Shown here piece after piece: positions 1 through 8,650 of a stretch of DNA of 64,000 bases. The notes beneath the pieces were generated by a model. That model did not search any database, was not told the origin of the DNA, and saw nothing but the letters and a program-made list of their open reading frames with translations. Positions within the stretch are counted from its first letter, which is position 1; every line of letters starts with the position of its first letter. The position numbers and the translations under genes are program-made. Origin of the DNA: JAEUNX01 sp034004685 (GTDB lineage Bacteria; Pseudomonadota; Gammaproteobacteria; Burkholderiales; Rhodocyclaceae); the NCBI GenBank assembly GCA_034004685.1, contig JAVEWG010000001.1:1-64000 (forward strand). Direction: 5' to 3'.

Positions 1-106
1 AATGAAGCGGCTGGCCCTCGGCGCGCTGCGTCGGATTCAACGCCTGCCGAGCCTCGTAAAGTCCTTCTTCCTTCAGCCCGAGTGCCAGTACGCGCTTATC
101 TGACAT
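1..106 (-). CDS. Possible 5' end of a divergent gene (partial, weak)
   Basis: Reading leftward from an ATG at 106, the minus strand stays open for 35 codons to the window edge and begins MSDKRVLALGLKEEGLY. The composition is charged and protein-like, but there is no convincing ribosome binding site and I recognise no family. It overlaps the 5' end of the frame assigned to the RTX gene on the other strand, so at most one of the two starts is probably right. Confidence 0.2.
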   Translation of the reverse strand, partial: MSDKRVLALGLKEEGLYEARQALNPTQRAEGQPLH

Positions 107-3100
107 TACTTTCTGGAAGGTTAGTAAATGTACTAAAGACGGTTGATAACATAAGGTCCGCGTGGGAGCTTGGTAACTCCGAAGCGGTTACTGCTGACGT
201 CGCAAAGCTAGCTGCGCAACTGGCTGCTGGTATCGCTGTAGAAAGTGTGCTGCGTACATATTCGGCTCTTGATGGCCTTGGGAATGCTCTCTCGCTGTGG
301 CGCTTGGATATGGCGATATCGGGGAGGTCAATCGCTGGACATCAAGCGCTTTCTGGCCTTGTTGCGGGGGAAGCTGTTGGATTGTTAATTGATGAGATAA
401 GAGATCTACACCTTGGGTTTCGTGCATACGACTTGCTTCACCCTGAAGAAAGCCCGTCTGATTCAATTAACGACCTATTCCGCCAAGCCCGCCAATGGAT
501 CCAGCCCCGCGACCCCCTGGCCCTGGACCTGGACGGTGACGGTATCGAAACGGTGGGGGCCGACGGCACGATTCTGTTCGACCACGATGGCGACGGCATC
601 CGCACTGGCACCGGCTGGGTGAAGGGGGATGACGCCTTCCTGGTGCTGGACCGCAACGCCAGCGGCACCATCGACAGTGGCGCGGAACTCTTTGGGGTGG
701 ATACGGCGCTGGCCAATGGCGCCAAGGCCGCCAACGGCTTCGCGGCGCTCAAGGATCTGGACAGCAACGGCGACAACCTGTTCACCGCCGCTGACGCCCG
801 GTTTGCCCAGGTGCGCCTGTGGCGGGATCTGGACCAGGACGGTATCTCCGATGCCGGCGAGCTGATCGCCCTGACTGAGGCCGGCATCACCCGCATCAAC
901 CTCAACGCCACCGTCACCAGCACGAATCTGGCCGGTGGCAACCGCCAGACCGCCACCGCCACCTACACCCGCGCCAACGGCACCACCGGCACCGCCGGCG
1001 ACGTGAGCCTGGACGGCAACGCCGCCAACCTGGACCTGGCCAGTAACCCCTTCTACCGGGCATTCACCGATTCCCTACCCATCACCGAACAGGCCGCCGG
1101 GCTGCCGGATATGGGGGGGTCGGGTTTGGTCAGGGATTTGCGGGAGGCGGCGAGTCTTTCTGCGGGGCTGGCCACCGTGCTGGCCCAGTTCAGCGCCGCT
1201 ACCACCCGGGACGCCCAGATGGCCTTGCTGGATGAGGTGCTGGAGGCTTGGGGGGAAACTTCCGGTTTGGGGAGTTTTGCAGAACGCGCTGCGGCTGCCC
1301 GCAAGGTCAACAACGACCATTTCATCGGATACGACATCTCTTTCGAGGTTTTCGGCAGCTTGAGTCGCAAAGCAGACCTCTACGAGGAAGTATTGCCCGG
1401 CCAGATAGCGCTACGCGACGATTTGGTGGGTGATATTGAGCCTGGTGAGGATGGTTTGGGTTCGGCTAATTTCAACGGCGACCGCTTGGTGCGTACGCCG
1501 GAATTCGATGCCGTGCGGAGCAAATGGCTGGCTCAGCTATCGGTGCTGGAAGCGTTTAACGGACAAAGTTTCTTCTCCTTGCCAGAAGAGGCTGCCCAAG
1601 GTGGGGCTACAGGGCTGACTGTGGCCAATGGCGGAGCGGGTGGGGGGAATGTAGGGCCCTATACGATCCGTTTGAATGTCAGCTTCAGCCAGCGCCAACT
1701 GGACCTACTCCAACAAAGCTACGACGCCCTGCGGGAATCGGTCTACAGTGCCCTGGTCATCCAGACCCGCCTCCAGCCTTATCTGGATGCGGTGGAATTG
1801 GTGATTGATGAAGGCGGCGTGCATTTCAATTTTTCCGCGCTGGATGCCATGTTGGTCAGCAAGAGGGGAGAGGACGCGAAGAACGGGCTGATTGATCTGC
1901 TTGAATTGAATAAGTACGCAGGCAAGATGCTTGGAGATTTGGGGTGGAACCGCTACGAAACAATGCGCCAATGGGCCGTGGATGCATGCGGTAATTCTGA
2001 GCTGCAAGCGATCCTAGGCGAATTCGGGATTTTGGCGGGCAACGGGTCGGTAACTGGCACGGATAGTTCGGATATGGTGCTTTCCGGTTCTGGTAACGAC
2101 ACCATTACTGGAGGAAACGGCGACGATATTCTGTCTAGCGGTTATGGCGATGACACCCTTGGTGGCGGCGATGGCAACGACATTCTCACGGGTGGCGAGG
2201 GGGCCGATACCCTGTACGGGGAGGGCGGCACCGATACCCTCGACGGCGGCGCCGGCAACGACACCCTCGCGGGGGGCAACGGCAGTGACACCTACCTCTT
2301 CGGCCGGGGCGACGGCCAGGATCTGATCGTCAGCGCCTATGACTTTTTTAGTAGCCAGGTGATCAATACCCTGCGCTTCAAGGCCGGGGTGGCGCCATCG
2401 GAAGTCGTCCTGGCCCGAGTGGGCTCGGACCTGGTCCTGTCGATCGCGGGCACGCCCGACACGATCACCGCCCAGGGTTTTTTCCGCAGCAATACTCCCT
2501 ATACCGAATACAACCAGTTGCAGCAGATCAGGTTCGAAGACGGCACGGCCTGGGATGTGGCTGCCATCCAGGCCAGGCTCTTCGCCGGAACCGACGGGGC
2601 CGATAGCATCGTTGGGACTACCGCTGGAGAGACGATCAGCGGCGGGCTGGGTAACGATTCCTTGGTCGCGCTTGCCGGTGACGATGTATTGGCCGGAGGC
2701 GCTGGCAACGACACCCTGGATGGTGGTAGCGGCAATGACACCTATCTGTTCGGGCGGGGCGACGGCCAGGATGCTGTCAATAACAACGATGCCAGCGCCA
2801 CGGCGGACATGATCGCCTTTGGCGCGGATGTGGCAGCGGATCAGCTCTGGTTCCGGCGGGTAGGCTCCAACCTGGAAATCAGCATCATCGGTGGTGATGA
2901 GCGGATCACGGTCAATAACTGGTACTCGAGTAGCAGTTATCACCTGGATAAATTCATCACGGCCGATGGCAAGACCTTGCTGGATGCCCAGGTGGCCAAT
3001 CTGGTGAATGCCATGGCCTCCATGGCGCCGCCGGCTGCCGGGCAGACGACCTTGCCGCCGGATTATCAGAGTGCTTTGAGCGGGGTGATCGCGGCGAACT

Positions 3101-3108
3101 GGCAGTAG
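82..3108 (+). CDS. RTX-type calcium-binding secreted protein (5' end uncertain)
   Basis: Large, probably type I-secreted protein of about 1008 residues. Residues 148-205 carry the acidic block DPLALDLDGDGIETV followed by DHDGDGIRTG and DRNASGTIDSGAELFG, typical of bacterial RTX/haemolysin-type proteins. Nonapeptide repeats of the GGxGxDxxx type (GGNGDD, GGDGND, GGEGAD, GGAGND) lie near residues 685-755 and 855-895, each followed by a haemolysin-related domain (TYLFGRGDGQD...). The C-terminus (LPPDYQSALSGVIAANWQ) resembles known RTX tails that act as export signals. The start shown is GTG without a clear ribosome binding site, and the frame is open back to base 1, so the true 5' end may lie outside the window. 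The first 400 bases are visibly richer in A/T than the rest, suggesting a modular, recombined N-terminus. No type I secretion genes are in view. Confidence 0.75.
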   Translation: MPVRAYLTLLSGRLVNVLKTVDNIRSAWELGNSEAVTADVAKLAAQLAAGIAVESVLRTYSALDGLGNALSLWRLDMAISGRSIAGHQALSGLVAGEAVGLLIDEIRDLHLGFRAYDLLHPEESPSDSINDLFRQARQWIQPRDPLALDLDGDGIETVGADGTILFDHDGDGIRTGTGWVKGDDAFLVLDRNASGTIDSGAELFGVDTALANGAKAANGFAALKDLDSNGDNLFTAADARFAQVRLWRDLDQDGISDAGELIALTEAGITRINLNATVTSTNLAGGNRQTATATYTRANGTTGTAGDVSLDGNAANLDLASNPFYRAFTDSLPITEQAAGLPDMGGSGLVRDLREAASLSAGLATVLAQFSAATTRDAQMALLDEVLEAWGETSGLGSFAERAAAARKVNNDHFIGYDISFEVFGSLSRKADLYEEVLPGQIALRDDLVGDIEPGEDGLGSANFNGDRLVRTPEFDAVRSKWLAQLSVLEAFNGQSFFSLPEEAAQGGATGLTVANGGAGGGNVGPYTIRLNVSFSQRQLDLLQQSYDALRESVYSALVIQTRLQPYLDAVELVIDEGGVHFNFSALDAMLVSKRGEDAKNGLIDLLELNKYAGKMLGDLGWNRYETMRQWAVDACGNSELQAILGEFGILAGNGSVTGTDSSDMVLSGSGNDTITGGNGDDILSSGYGDDTLGGGDGNDILTGGEGADTLYGEGGTDTLDGGAGNDTLAGGNGSDTYLFGRGDGQDLIVSAYDFFSSQVINTLRFKAGVAPSEVVLARVGSDLVLSIAGTPDTITAQGFFRSNTPYTEYNQLQQIRFEDGTAWDVAAIQARLFAGTDGADSIVGTTAGETISGGLGNDSLVALAGDDVLAGGAGNDTLDGGSGNDTYLFGRGDGQDAVNNNDASATADMIAFGADVAADQLWFRRVGSNLEISIIGGDERITVNNWYSSSSYHLDKFITADGKTLLDAQVANLVNAMASMAPPAAGQTTLPPDYQSALSGVIAANWQ

Positions 3109-3123
3109 TTTTACGATGCCCCC

Positions 3124-3656
3124 GGGTCTTGACGGAGCCGGGGGCTGAAGGATTCGAGCGGGGTTTGCCATGGCGTTTATTGCCCGTGTTGGCGTGGGTG
3201 GTAGGGCCGGCTTCAGCCGGCCGAGGCGGGATGAATCCCGCCCTACGGTTGGCGCGGGGAGTGGGTGGGCGCCATTCAACGGCATTTGTCCGCGAGGTGA
3301 TTGGGGCCGCGCTGCCCTGGGTCTTGACGGGGCCGGGGGCTGAAGGATTCGAGCGGGTCCGCTGTGGCGTTCATTGCCCGTGTTGGCGTGGGTGGTAGGG
3401 CCGGCTTCAGCCGGCCGAGGCGGGATGAATCCCGCCCTACGGTTGGTGCGGGGAGTGGGTGGGTGCCATTCAACGGGCCTTTGTCCGCGAGGTGATTGGG
3501 GCCGCGCTGCCCTGGGTCTTGACGGGGCCGGGGGCTGAAGGATTCGAGCGGGGTTTGCTGTGGCGTTCGTTGCCCGTGTTGGCGTGGGTGGTCGGGCCGG
3601 CTTCAGCCGGCCGAGGCGGGATGAATCCCGCCCTACGGTTGGTGCGGGGAGTGGGT
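3124..3656. repeat. 195-bp tandem repeat array (about 2.7 copies) carrying REP palindromes
   Basis: A block starting GGGTCTTGACGG recurs at 3124, 3319 and 3514, an exact 195-bp period; the third copy is cut short near 3656, at the end of the neighbouring dehydrogenase gene. Each unit contains an inverted pair of palindromes (GGCCGGCTTCAGCCGGCC then GGCGGGATGAATCCCGCC) bounded by GTAG and CTAC, at 3201-3246, 3396-3441 and 3591-3636. Copies differ by few substitutions, so the expansion looks recent. No gene is supported in this 565-base gap. Confidence 0.85.
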
Positions 3657-3673
3657 GACGCCCCTTGGCCCCG

Positions 3674-4441
3674 TCAGCGCATCATCAAGGTGCCTCCGTC
3701 CACCGGGAAGACCTGCCCGGTCATGAAGCGGGCGCCGTCCGAGGCGAGGAAGGCCAGTACCGGCACGAAATCCCGGTTTACGTCGCCGAGCTTGCCGCCC
3801 AGGGGGATGGCCGCGGCCATTTGCTGGTCGTGGGCGGCCAGTTGTTCGGGGCTCATTTCCGAGCGGGTTTTTTGGTACATGGGGGTGCTGATGGCCGGGG
3901 CGATGGCATTGACGCGGATGCCGTAGGGGGCCCATTCCACCGCCACCGAGCGTATCCAGGCGACCACCGCCCCCTTGGAGGCGGCGTAGGCCGGCTTGCC
4001 GGGATAGCCGATCACCCCGGCAGCCGAGGCGAAGTTGATGATGGCGCCCCCGGTGGCCTGCATGTGGCGGAAGGCCGCCTGGTTGGTGAGGAAGGTGCCG
4101 GTGGCGTTGACGGTCATCACCCTGTTCCACAGGTTCACGGTGGTTTCCGCTCCGGTGCCCCGGGGGGCGATGCCGGCGGCGTGGATCAGTACGTCCAGCC
4201 CCCCCAGCAGGGCCGCTGCCTGGTCCATGGCGGCGTCCACCGAGGCCTTGTCCGACACGTCCACCTGCAGGAAGCCCACGGCCCCGGCTTCCGTGGCGAT
4301 GCGCTCCCCCGTGGCCTGGGTAATGTCCAGGGAAAGCACCCGCGCCCCCAGGGCGGGAAAGGCCCGCACCAAGCCTTCGCCCATGCCGCTGGCGCCCCCC
4401 GTGACGACGACGCGCTTGCCTTCCAGACTGTTGATCGACAT
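3674..4441 (-). CDS. Short-chain dehydrogenase/reductase (SDR 1)
   Basis: NAD(P)-dependent oxidoreductase of the classical SDR family, 255 residues, cytosolic; substrate unknown. The cofactor motif TGGASGMG is at residues 14-21, HAAG (variant of NNAG) at 87-90, the structural Asn at about 112, and the catalytic Ser139, Tyr152 and Lys156 are all present (YAASK). The start at 4441 is chosen because AGGAGG lies just upstream; an ATG at 4480 overlapping the upstream stop is also possible and would add 13 residues. It is the last gene of a minus-strand pair with SDR 2 and abuts the 195-bp repeat array. Context suggests oxidation or reduction of an alcohol/ketone intermediate in a catabolic route, which is inference. 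Confidence 0.85.
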   Translation of the reverse strand: MSINSLEGKRVVVTGGASGMGEGLVRAFPALGARVLSLDITQATGERIATEAGAVGFLQVDVSDKASVDAAMDQAAALLGGLDVLIHAAGIAPRGTGAETTVNLWNRVMTVNATGTFLTNQAAFRHMQATGGAIINFASAAGVIGYPGKPAYAASKGAVVAWIRSVAVEWAPYGIRVNAIAPAISTPMYQKTRSEMSPEQLAAHDQQMAAAIPLGGKLGDVNRDFVPVLAFLASDGARFMTGQVFPVDGGTLMMR

Positions 4442-4479
4442 TTCCGTCTCCTCCTTGTAAATAGTGAGTGTTTGCGCCA

Positions 4480-5274
4480 TTACCTGGCGGCGGTATCCAG
4501 GGGAGCCACCACGTAGTTGAGGGCGAGCCGGCCGCCATCGGCGTAAATGGTCTGGCCGGTGATGAAACCCGCGTCGGGGCTGGCCAGGAAGGCCACCGTG
4601 GCGGCGATTTCGTCGGCGCTGCCAAAGCGCCCCAGGGGGGTGCGGCTCATCACCATGCGGGTGGCGTCCGGGTTGGCTTGCAGGGGCGCGGTGAGGTCGG
4701 TGGCGATGGGGCCGGGGGCCACGGCGTTGACCCGGATGCCGTAGGGGGCCAGGGACAGGGCCATCTCCTTGGTGAGCATGCCCAGGCCGGCCTTGCTCAC
4801 GCAGTAGGCGGTCTGGGTGGGCACCCCGAGCACGGCGCCCACGGAGGAAACATGGATGATGGCGCCTGGCCGGCCGGTGTCTTTCATGTGCCGGGCGACC
4901 GCCTTGCCCAGCAGGAAGGGGCCCCGCAGATTGATGCCCAGCACCCGGTCGAAATCGGCGTCGCCCAGGTCCAGGAAATCCACATTGGGCCCGCCGACCC
5001 CGGCGGCGCAGACCGCCACGTCGATGCCGCCCTGGTGCTCGATGGCCTCATCCACCAGGGCCTGAAGCTGCTCCCGGTGGGCGGCGTCGGCATGGCGGTA
5101 GCGGGCCGCCAGCCCTTCGCCCGCCAGCCGGGCGGCGGCGGACGCTCCCTCGGCATCGAGCACGTCGCCGATCAGCACCCGGGCGCCGGCCCGGGCGAAG
5201 CGTTCGGCGCAGGCCAGGCCGATACCCCGGGCGCCGCCGGTGATGAGTACCGATTTGTTTTTGAATGGGTTCAT
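4480..5274 (-). CDS. Short-chain dehydrogenase/reductase (SDR 2)
   Basis: Classical SDR of 264 residues: TGGARGIG near residues 12-19, CAAG at 89-92, active-site Ser143/144, Tyr157 and Lys161 (YCVSK). The C-terminal ITGQTIYADGG is the usual SDR end. The start at 5274 has GAAGGAAA about eight bases upstream; longer starts run into REP DNA. The stop lies about 40 bases before the preferred start of SDR 1, so the two genes are probably cotranscribed. Substrate cannot be read from sequence; 3-oxoacyl-[ACP] reductase-like annotations would be by homology only. Confidence 0.85.
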   Translation of the reverse strand: MNPFKNKSVLITGGARGIGLACAERFARAGARVLIGDVLDAEGASAAARLAGEGLAARYRHADAAHREQLQALVDEAIEHQGGIDVAVCAAGVGGPNVDFLDLGDADFDRVLGINLRGPFLLGKAVARHMKDTGRPGAIIHVSSVGAVLGVPTQTAYCVSKAGLGMLTKEMALSLAPYGIRVNAVAPGPIATDLTAPLQANPDATRMVMSRTPLGRFGSADEIAATVAFLASPDAGFITGQTIYADGGRLALNYVVAPLDTAAR

Positions 5275-5470
5275 GGGGTGAATTTCCTTCAAGCGACGTC
5301 GGGGCGTGTGCCCATACACCCCAGGGGTTGCGCGCTCTTCCCTGGGCGCCCGGGGCAAGGCGCGGCAGGGCTTTTCGGGTGGGTCCAAAGGGACAAGCCG
5401 CAGCGCGGCGAGCCCTGGGGGTCGATGGGAACAGCCCGATGGGTGGGTTTGTGAAGCTTTAGGCCGCCAA

Positions 5471-5742
5471 GGCGGGATGAATCCCGCCCTACGGGGGCGG
5501 ATCGGGAGAAATGGCGTAGGGCCGGTTTCAACCGGCCGAGGGGCGGGACGAATTGGCGGGATGAATCCCGCCCTACGGGGGCAGATCGGGGGGAATGGCG
5601 TAGGGCCGGTTTCAACCGGCCGAGGGGCGGGGCGAATTGGCGGGATGAATCCCGCCCCAGGGGGGCGGACCGGGGGAAATGGCGTAGGGCCGGTTTCAAC
5701 CGGCCGGGGGGCAGGGCGAATTGGCGGGATGAATCCCGCCCC
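5471..5742. repeat. 84-bp tandem repeat array of paired REP palindromes
   Basis: The palindrome GGCGGGATGAATCCCGCC begins at 5471, 5555, 5639 and 5723, an exact 84-bp period. Between each pair lies the partner palindrome GGCCGGTTTCAACCGGCC, preceded by GTAG. The result is about three and a quarter copies of a REP pair with a shared linker (ATGGCGTAGGG). The 520-base gap between SDR 2 and the quinone oxidoreductase holds this array and no supported gene. Confidence 0.85.
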
Positions 5743-5796
5743 AGGGGCGGGTTGGGCCCAAGGCGGCCCCCCACGGGGGATGGGAGCATGCCCGCG

Positions 5797-6774
5797 TCAA
5801 TCCATGGTCAGCACAACGCGGCCAACGGTTTCCCGATCGGCCGCCAGGCGGGCGGCTGCGACGAAATCCACCAAGGGGAAGGCCCGGGCGATGAGGGGCG
5901 TGAGGCGTCCATCCCCCAGCCAAAGGGCGAGTTGCTCCCGGTTGCGCTGGGCGGCCTCCGGCTCGTGCTGTTCGAAGGGGCCCACGTTGACCCCCACCAG
6001 GGACGCGCTCCGGAGGAGGGGCAGATTGGCGGCGATGGTGGGGATGGTGCCGCTGGCAAAGCCCACCACCAGGTAGCGCCCGCCCCAGGCCAGGGTCTTG
6101 AACAGGGCTTCGGCGGCGGGGCCCCCCACGGGGTCCAGCACCACGTCGATGCCCCGCCCGGCGGTGGCGGCCTTGAGGGTCTTGGTCCAGTCCGGGGCGG
6201 CGGTATCCACCACCTCGTCGGCCCCGGCGGCCAGGGCGGCTTCCCGCTTGCGCGGGCTGGAGGCGCCGGCGATGACCCGGGCCCCCAGCACCTTGCCGAC
6301 CTGGATCGCCGCCAGGCCGACGCTGCCGGCTGCCCCGGTCACGAACAGGGTCTCGCCGGGCCGCAGCTTGCCCCGGTGTTGCAAGCCCAGCAGGGCGGTG
6401 GAGTAGGGCACATGAAAAACGGCCGCCTGGGGGAAGGACACCCCCGCCGGGACGGAAAGCACCCGCTGCTCCGGCACGCAGATGAACTCCCCCCAGGCCC
6501 CCAGGGGGCTGGCCGCGCAGACCCGGTCGCCCGGCTTGAATTTGCTGACGCCGGGCCCTATGGCATCCACCGTGCCGGCGCTCTCGCTGCCGGGAATGAA
6601 GGGCAGGGGGTGCTTGATCTGGTAGTTGCCGGCGGCGGTGAGGAGATCCACGAAGCTGATGCCGGCTGCCGCCAGGCGGATCCGCACTTCTCCCGGCGCG
6701 GGCGGGGGGCAGGCCCGTTCTTCAAGGACAAAGCCCTCGGGCGGGCCATACTGATGAACGACAACGGCTTTCAT
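5797..6774 (-). CDS. NADPH:quinone oxidoreductase-family protein (zinc-independent MDR)
   Basis: Medium-chain dehydrogenase/reductase, 325 residues, of the quinone reductase/crotonyl-CoA-reductase-like branch. It opens MKAVVVHQYG, has GSESAGTV near residue 62, GDRV near 82, and the Rossmann motif TGAAGSVG at 146-153, as in NADPH-binding QOR proteins; the zinc-binding cysteines of true alcohol dehydrogenases are absent. GGAGAG lies about ten bases before the ATG. It follows the enoyl-CoA hydratase gene on the same strand with a gap of about 55 bases, so an operon is likely. Role in reducing an enone or enoyl intermediate is inference. Confidence 0.85.
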   Translation of the reverse strand: MKAVVVHQYGPPEGFVLEERACPPPAPGEVRIRLAAAGISFVDLLTAAGNYQIKHPLPFIPGSESAGTVDAIGPGVSKFKPGDRVCAASPLGAWGEFICVPEQRVLSVPAGVSFPQAAVFHVPYSTALLGLQHRGKLRPGETLFVTGAAGSVGLAAIQVGKVLGARVIAGASSPRKREAALAAGADEVVDTAAPDWTKTLKAATAGRGIDVVLDPVGGPAAEALFKTLAWGGRYLVVGFASGTIPTIAANLPLLRSASLVGVNVGPFEQHEPEAAQRNREQLALWLGDGRLTPLIARAFPLVDFVAAARLAADRETVGRVVLTMD

Positions 6775-6829
6775 TTAAGGGGCTCTCCAATGGCGGGTAG
6801 TCGGTCCGGTGAGGGGGCCGAAGAAGGCC

Positions 6830-7582
6830 TCAGCGGCCCTTCCATGCCGGCGCCCGCTTTTCGGCGAAGGCCCGGGTGCCTTCCTGGGCGTCGGCGCTGG
6901 TGAATACCGGCTCGCAGGTGGCCATGATGTGGGCCCAGGGGCCTTCGCCGGTTTCTTCCACCATCAAGCGCTTGGTGACGGCCAGGGCCAGGGGGGCGTT
7001 GGCGGCGATACGCTGGGCCAGGGCCAGAGCTTCTTCCCGCACCTGGGCCGCCGGCACCAGGCGGTTGACCAGGCCGAGCCCGTGTGCCCGGCGGGCATCG
7101 ATGAATTCCCCGGTGAGGCCCATTTCCAGGGCGATGGGCAGGGGAATGCGGCGGGGCAGGCGGGTGCCGCCCCCGGCGGCCACTAGACCCCATTTCACCT
7201 CGGGCAGGCCGAACACCGCGTGTTCGGCGGCCACGATCAGGTCGCAAAACAGGGTCAGCTCGAAGCCGCCGCCGATGCAGGCCCCATTGACCGCGGCGAT
7301 CATGGGTTTGGGGTAGATCCGCTGGGTGAACACCTCCAGCCCGGTCTTGCCGTCCTCGATGTGGATCTGGCCATCGGCGAAGGCTTTCAGGTCCATGCCG
7401 GCGCAGAAAGCCTTGTCGCCGGCACCGGTGAGAACGATGCAGCGGATGGCGTCGTCCGCCTCCGCCGCCACCAGGGCCGCGCCGAGGGCGGCCATGGTGG
7501 CCGGGGTCAGGGCGTTGCGCTGGGCCGGGCGGTTGATGGTCAGCAGCAGCACGCTGCCGTGGCGTTCCTGTTCGATGCTCAT
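6830..7582 (-). CDS. Enoyl-CoA hydratase/isomerase family protein
   Basis: Crotonase-fold protein of 250 residues. The oxyanion-hole segments AFCAGMD (about 59-64) and ACIGGG (101-106) are intact, followed by GGFELTLFCD and LPEVKWGL, which carry the two glutamate positions used by hydratases (E108 and E128). The start at 7582 is preceded by AAGGA; upstream in-frame codons belong to the neighbouring SDR and are not used. It sits between SDR 3 (29-base gap) and the quinone oxidoreductase. In such a setting it would hydrate or isomerise a CoA-bound catabolic intermediate; the actual substrate is unknown. Confidence 0.88.
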   Translation of the reverse strand: MSIEQERHGSVLLLTINRPAQRNALTPATMAALGAALVAAEADDAIRCIVLTGAGDKAFCAGMDLKAFADGQIHIEDGKTGLEVFTQRIYPKPMIAAVNGACIGGGFELTLFCDLIVAAEHAVFGLPEVKWGLVAAGGGTRLPRRIPLPIALEMGLTGEFIDARRAHGLGLVNRLVPAAQVREEALALAQRIAANAPLALAVTKRLMVEETGEGPWAHIMATCEPVFTSADAQEGTRAFAEKRAPAWKGR

Positions 7583-7611
7583 GGGCGGAGTCCTTGCCTT
7601 GGTGACTGGGC

Positions 7612-8364
7612 TCACATGCCCAGGGGATAGCCGCCGGAAACCTTGAGGGTTTCGCCGGTGATGAAGCCGCCCTGGTCCGAGCACAGGAACAGCATGGCCT
7701 CCACGATGTCGTCCATCTGCCCCAGTCGCTTGACCAGCTGCCGGTTCTGAATGAAGTCCGTCACCATGGCCTGGGGCAGGTCGTCCATGGCGTTTTCGGT
7801 GGCCATCAGCCCGGGAGAGATGGCGTTGACCCGGATCCTGTCGCCGGCCAGTTCGGTGGCGAAGGCGATGGTCAGCCCCCGCACCGCCAGTTTCGATACC
7901 CCGTAGGGCGTGGAGCTCAGATTGGCGGCGATGGAGGAAATGTTGAGCACCGCGCCGCCGCCCCGTTCCCTCATGGTGTCCTGGCAGGCCACGGTGCAAT
8001 TGACCACTCCGATCACGTTCACGTCGAAGAGGGCCCGCACTTCCTCCCGGGGCAGCGCGGAAAAGGGCTGGTTATACTTGGTGAGGTGTTTGCCGGCGTT
8101 GTTGATGAGCACGTCGATGCCGCCGAAATGGCTCACTGCCTCGGCCACCGCCTGATTGACGGCGGCCTCGTCGGCCACGTCGCAGCGCACCGCCAGGGCC
8201 CGGTAGCCCTCCGCCCGCAGCTGGGCGGCGGTCTGCTCGGCGGCGGGCAGATCGATGTCCGCCAGCGCCACGCGGGCGCCCTCCCGGCACAGGGCCTTGG
8301 CGAAGGCCCGGCCGAAGCCCACGGCGCCGCCGGTGATAAATGCAACCTTGTTCTCGTATCTCAT
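7612..8364 (-). CDS. Short-chain dehydrogenase/reductase (SDR 3)
   Basis: Classical SDR, 250 residues: TGGAVGFG at 11-18, NNAG at 88-91, catalytic Ser143, Tyr154 and Lys158 (YGVSK), and a normal ITGETLKVSGG tail. A strong AGGAGG precedes the ATG. It is the first gene of the SDR 3-hydratase-QOR run; upstream lies a 286-base gap holding one REP palindrome. A glycine-rich NAD(P) site is clear, cofactor preference is not. Confidence 0.87.
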   Translation of the reverse strand: MRYENKVAFITGGAVGFGRAFAKALCREGARVALADIDLPAAEQTAAQLRAEGYRALAVRCDVADEAAVNQAVAEAVSHFGGIDVLINNAGKHLTKYNQPFSALPREEVRALFDVNVIGVVNCTVACQDTMRERGGGAVLNISSIAANLSSTPYGVSKLAVRGLTIAFATELAGDRIRVNAISPGLMATENAMDDLPQAMVTDFIQNRQLVKRLGQMDDIVEAMLFLCSDQGGFITGETLKVSGGYPLGM

Positions 8365-8650
8365 GGGTTCCTCCTGGGTGGGTCGGTTTTCCGATTTAGA
8401 TTCTCGGTCTTGGATTTGCTGTCACGGCGGGGGCTTTTCTGGCAGGCGCCCATGGCTTCCCGCGGGTGGGCTTCAAGCACCCCCTCTGGCGGGCTGAAGC
8501 CCGCCCTCCATGCGGAAGGGTTGTCGGAACATCGCGTGTTCTTCGAAAAAACTGCGTGGGGCAGGGCGATCATGGACAAGCCTTCGCTCCTTTATGCATG
8601 GGCGTGGTGACGCGCGTCTTGTGGCGACGCAGGCTTGGTCTTCTCCGGGC
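8365..8650. other. Intergenic gap with one REP palindrome and probable promoter for SDR 3
   Basis: No gene is supported here. A REP-type palindrome GGCGGGCTGAAGCCCGCC occupies 8488-8505. The gap separates the upstream group (MarR to the 3-hydroxyisobutyrate-dehydrogenase-like gene) from SDR 3-hydratase-QOR, so a separate promoter is likely, but I could not place a convincing -35/-10 pair. Confidence 0.5.

Noticed and set aside
3129..3926. Plus-strand frames through the 195-bp array
   Set aside because: They only translate the repeat units and the antisense of SDR 1.
3124..5742. CRISPR or satellite interpretation of the 195-bp and 84-bp arrays
   Set aside because: The 'spacers' are as conserved as the 'repeats', so these are tandem duplications of REP-containing units.
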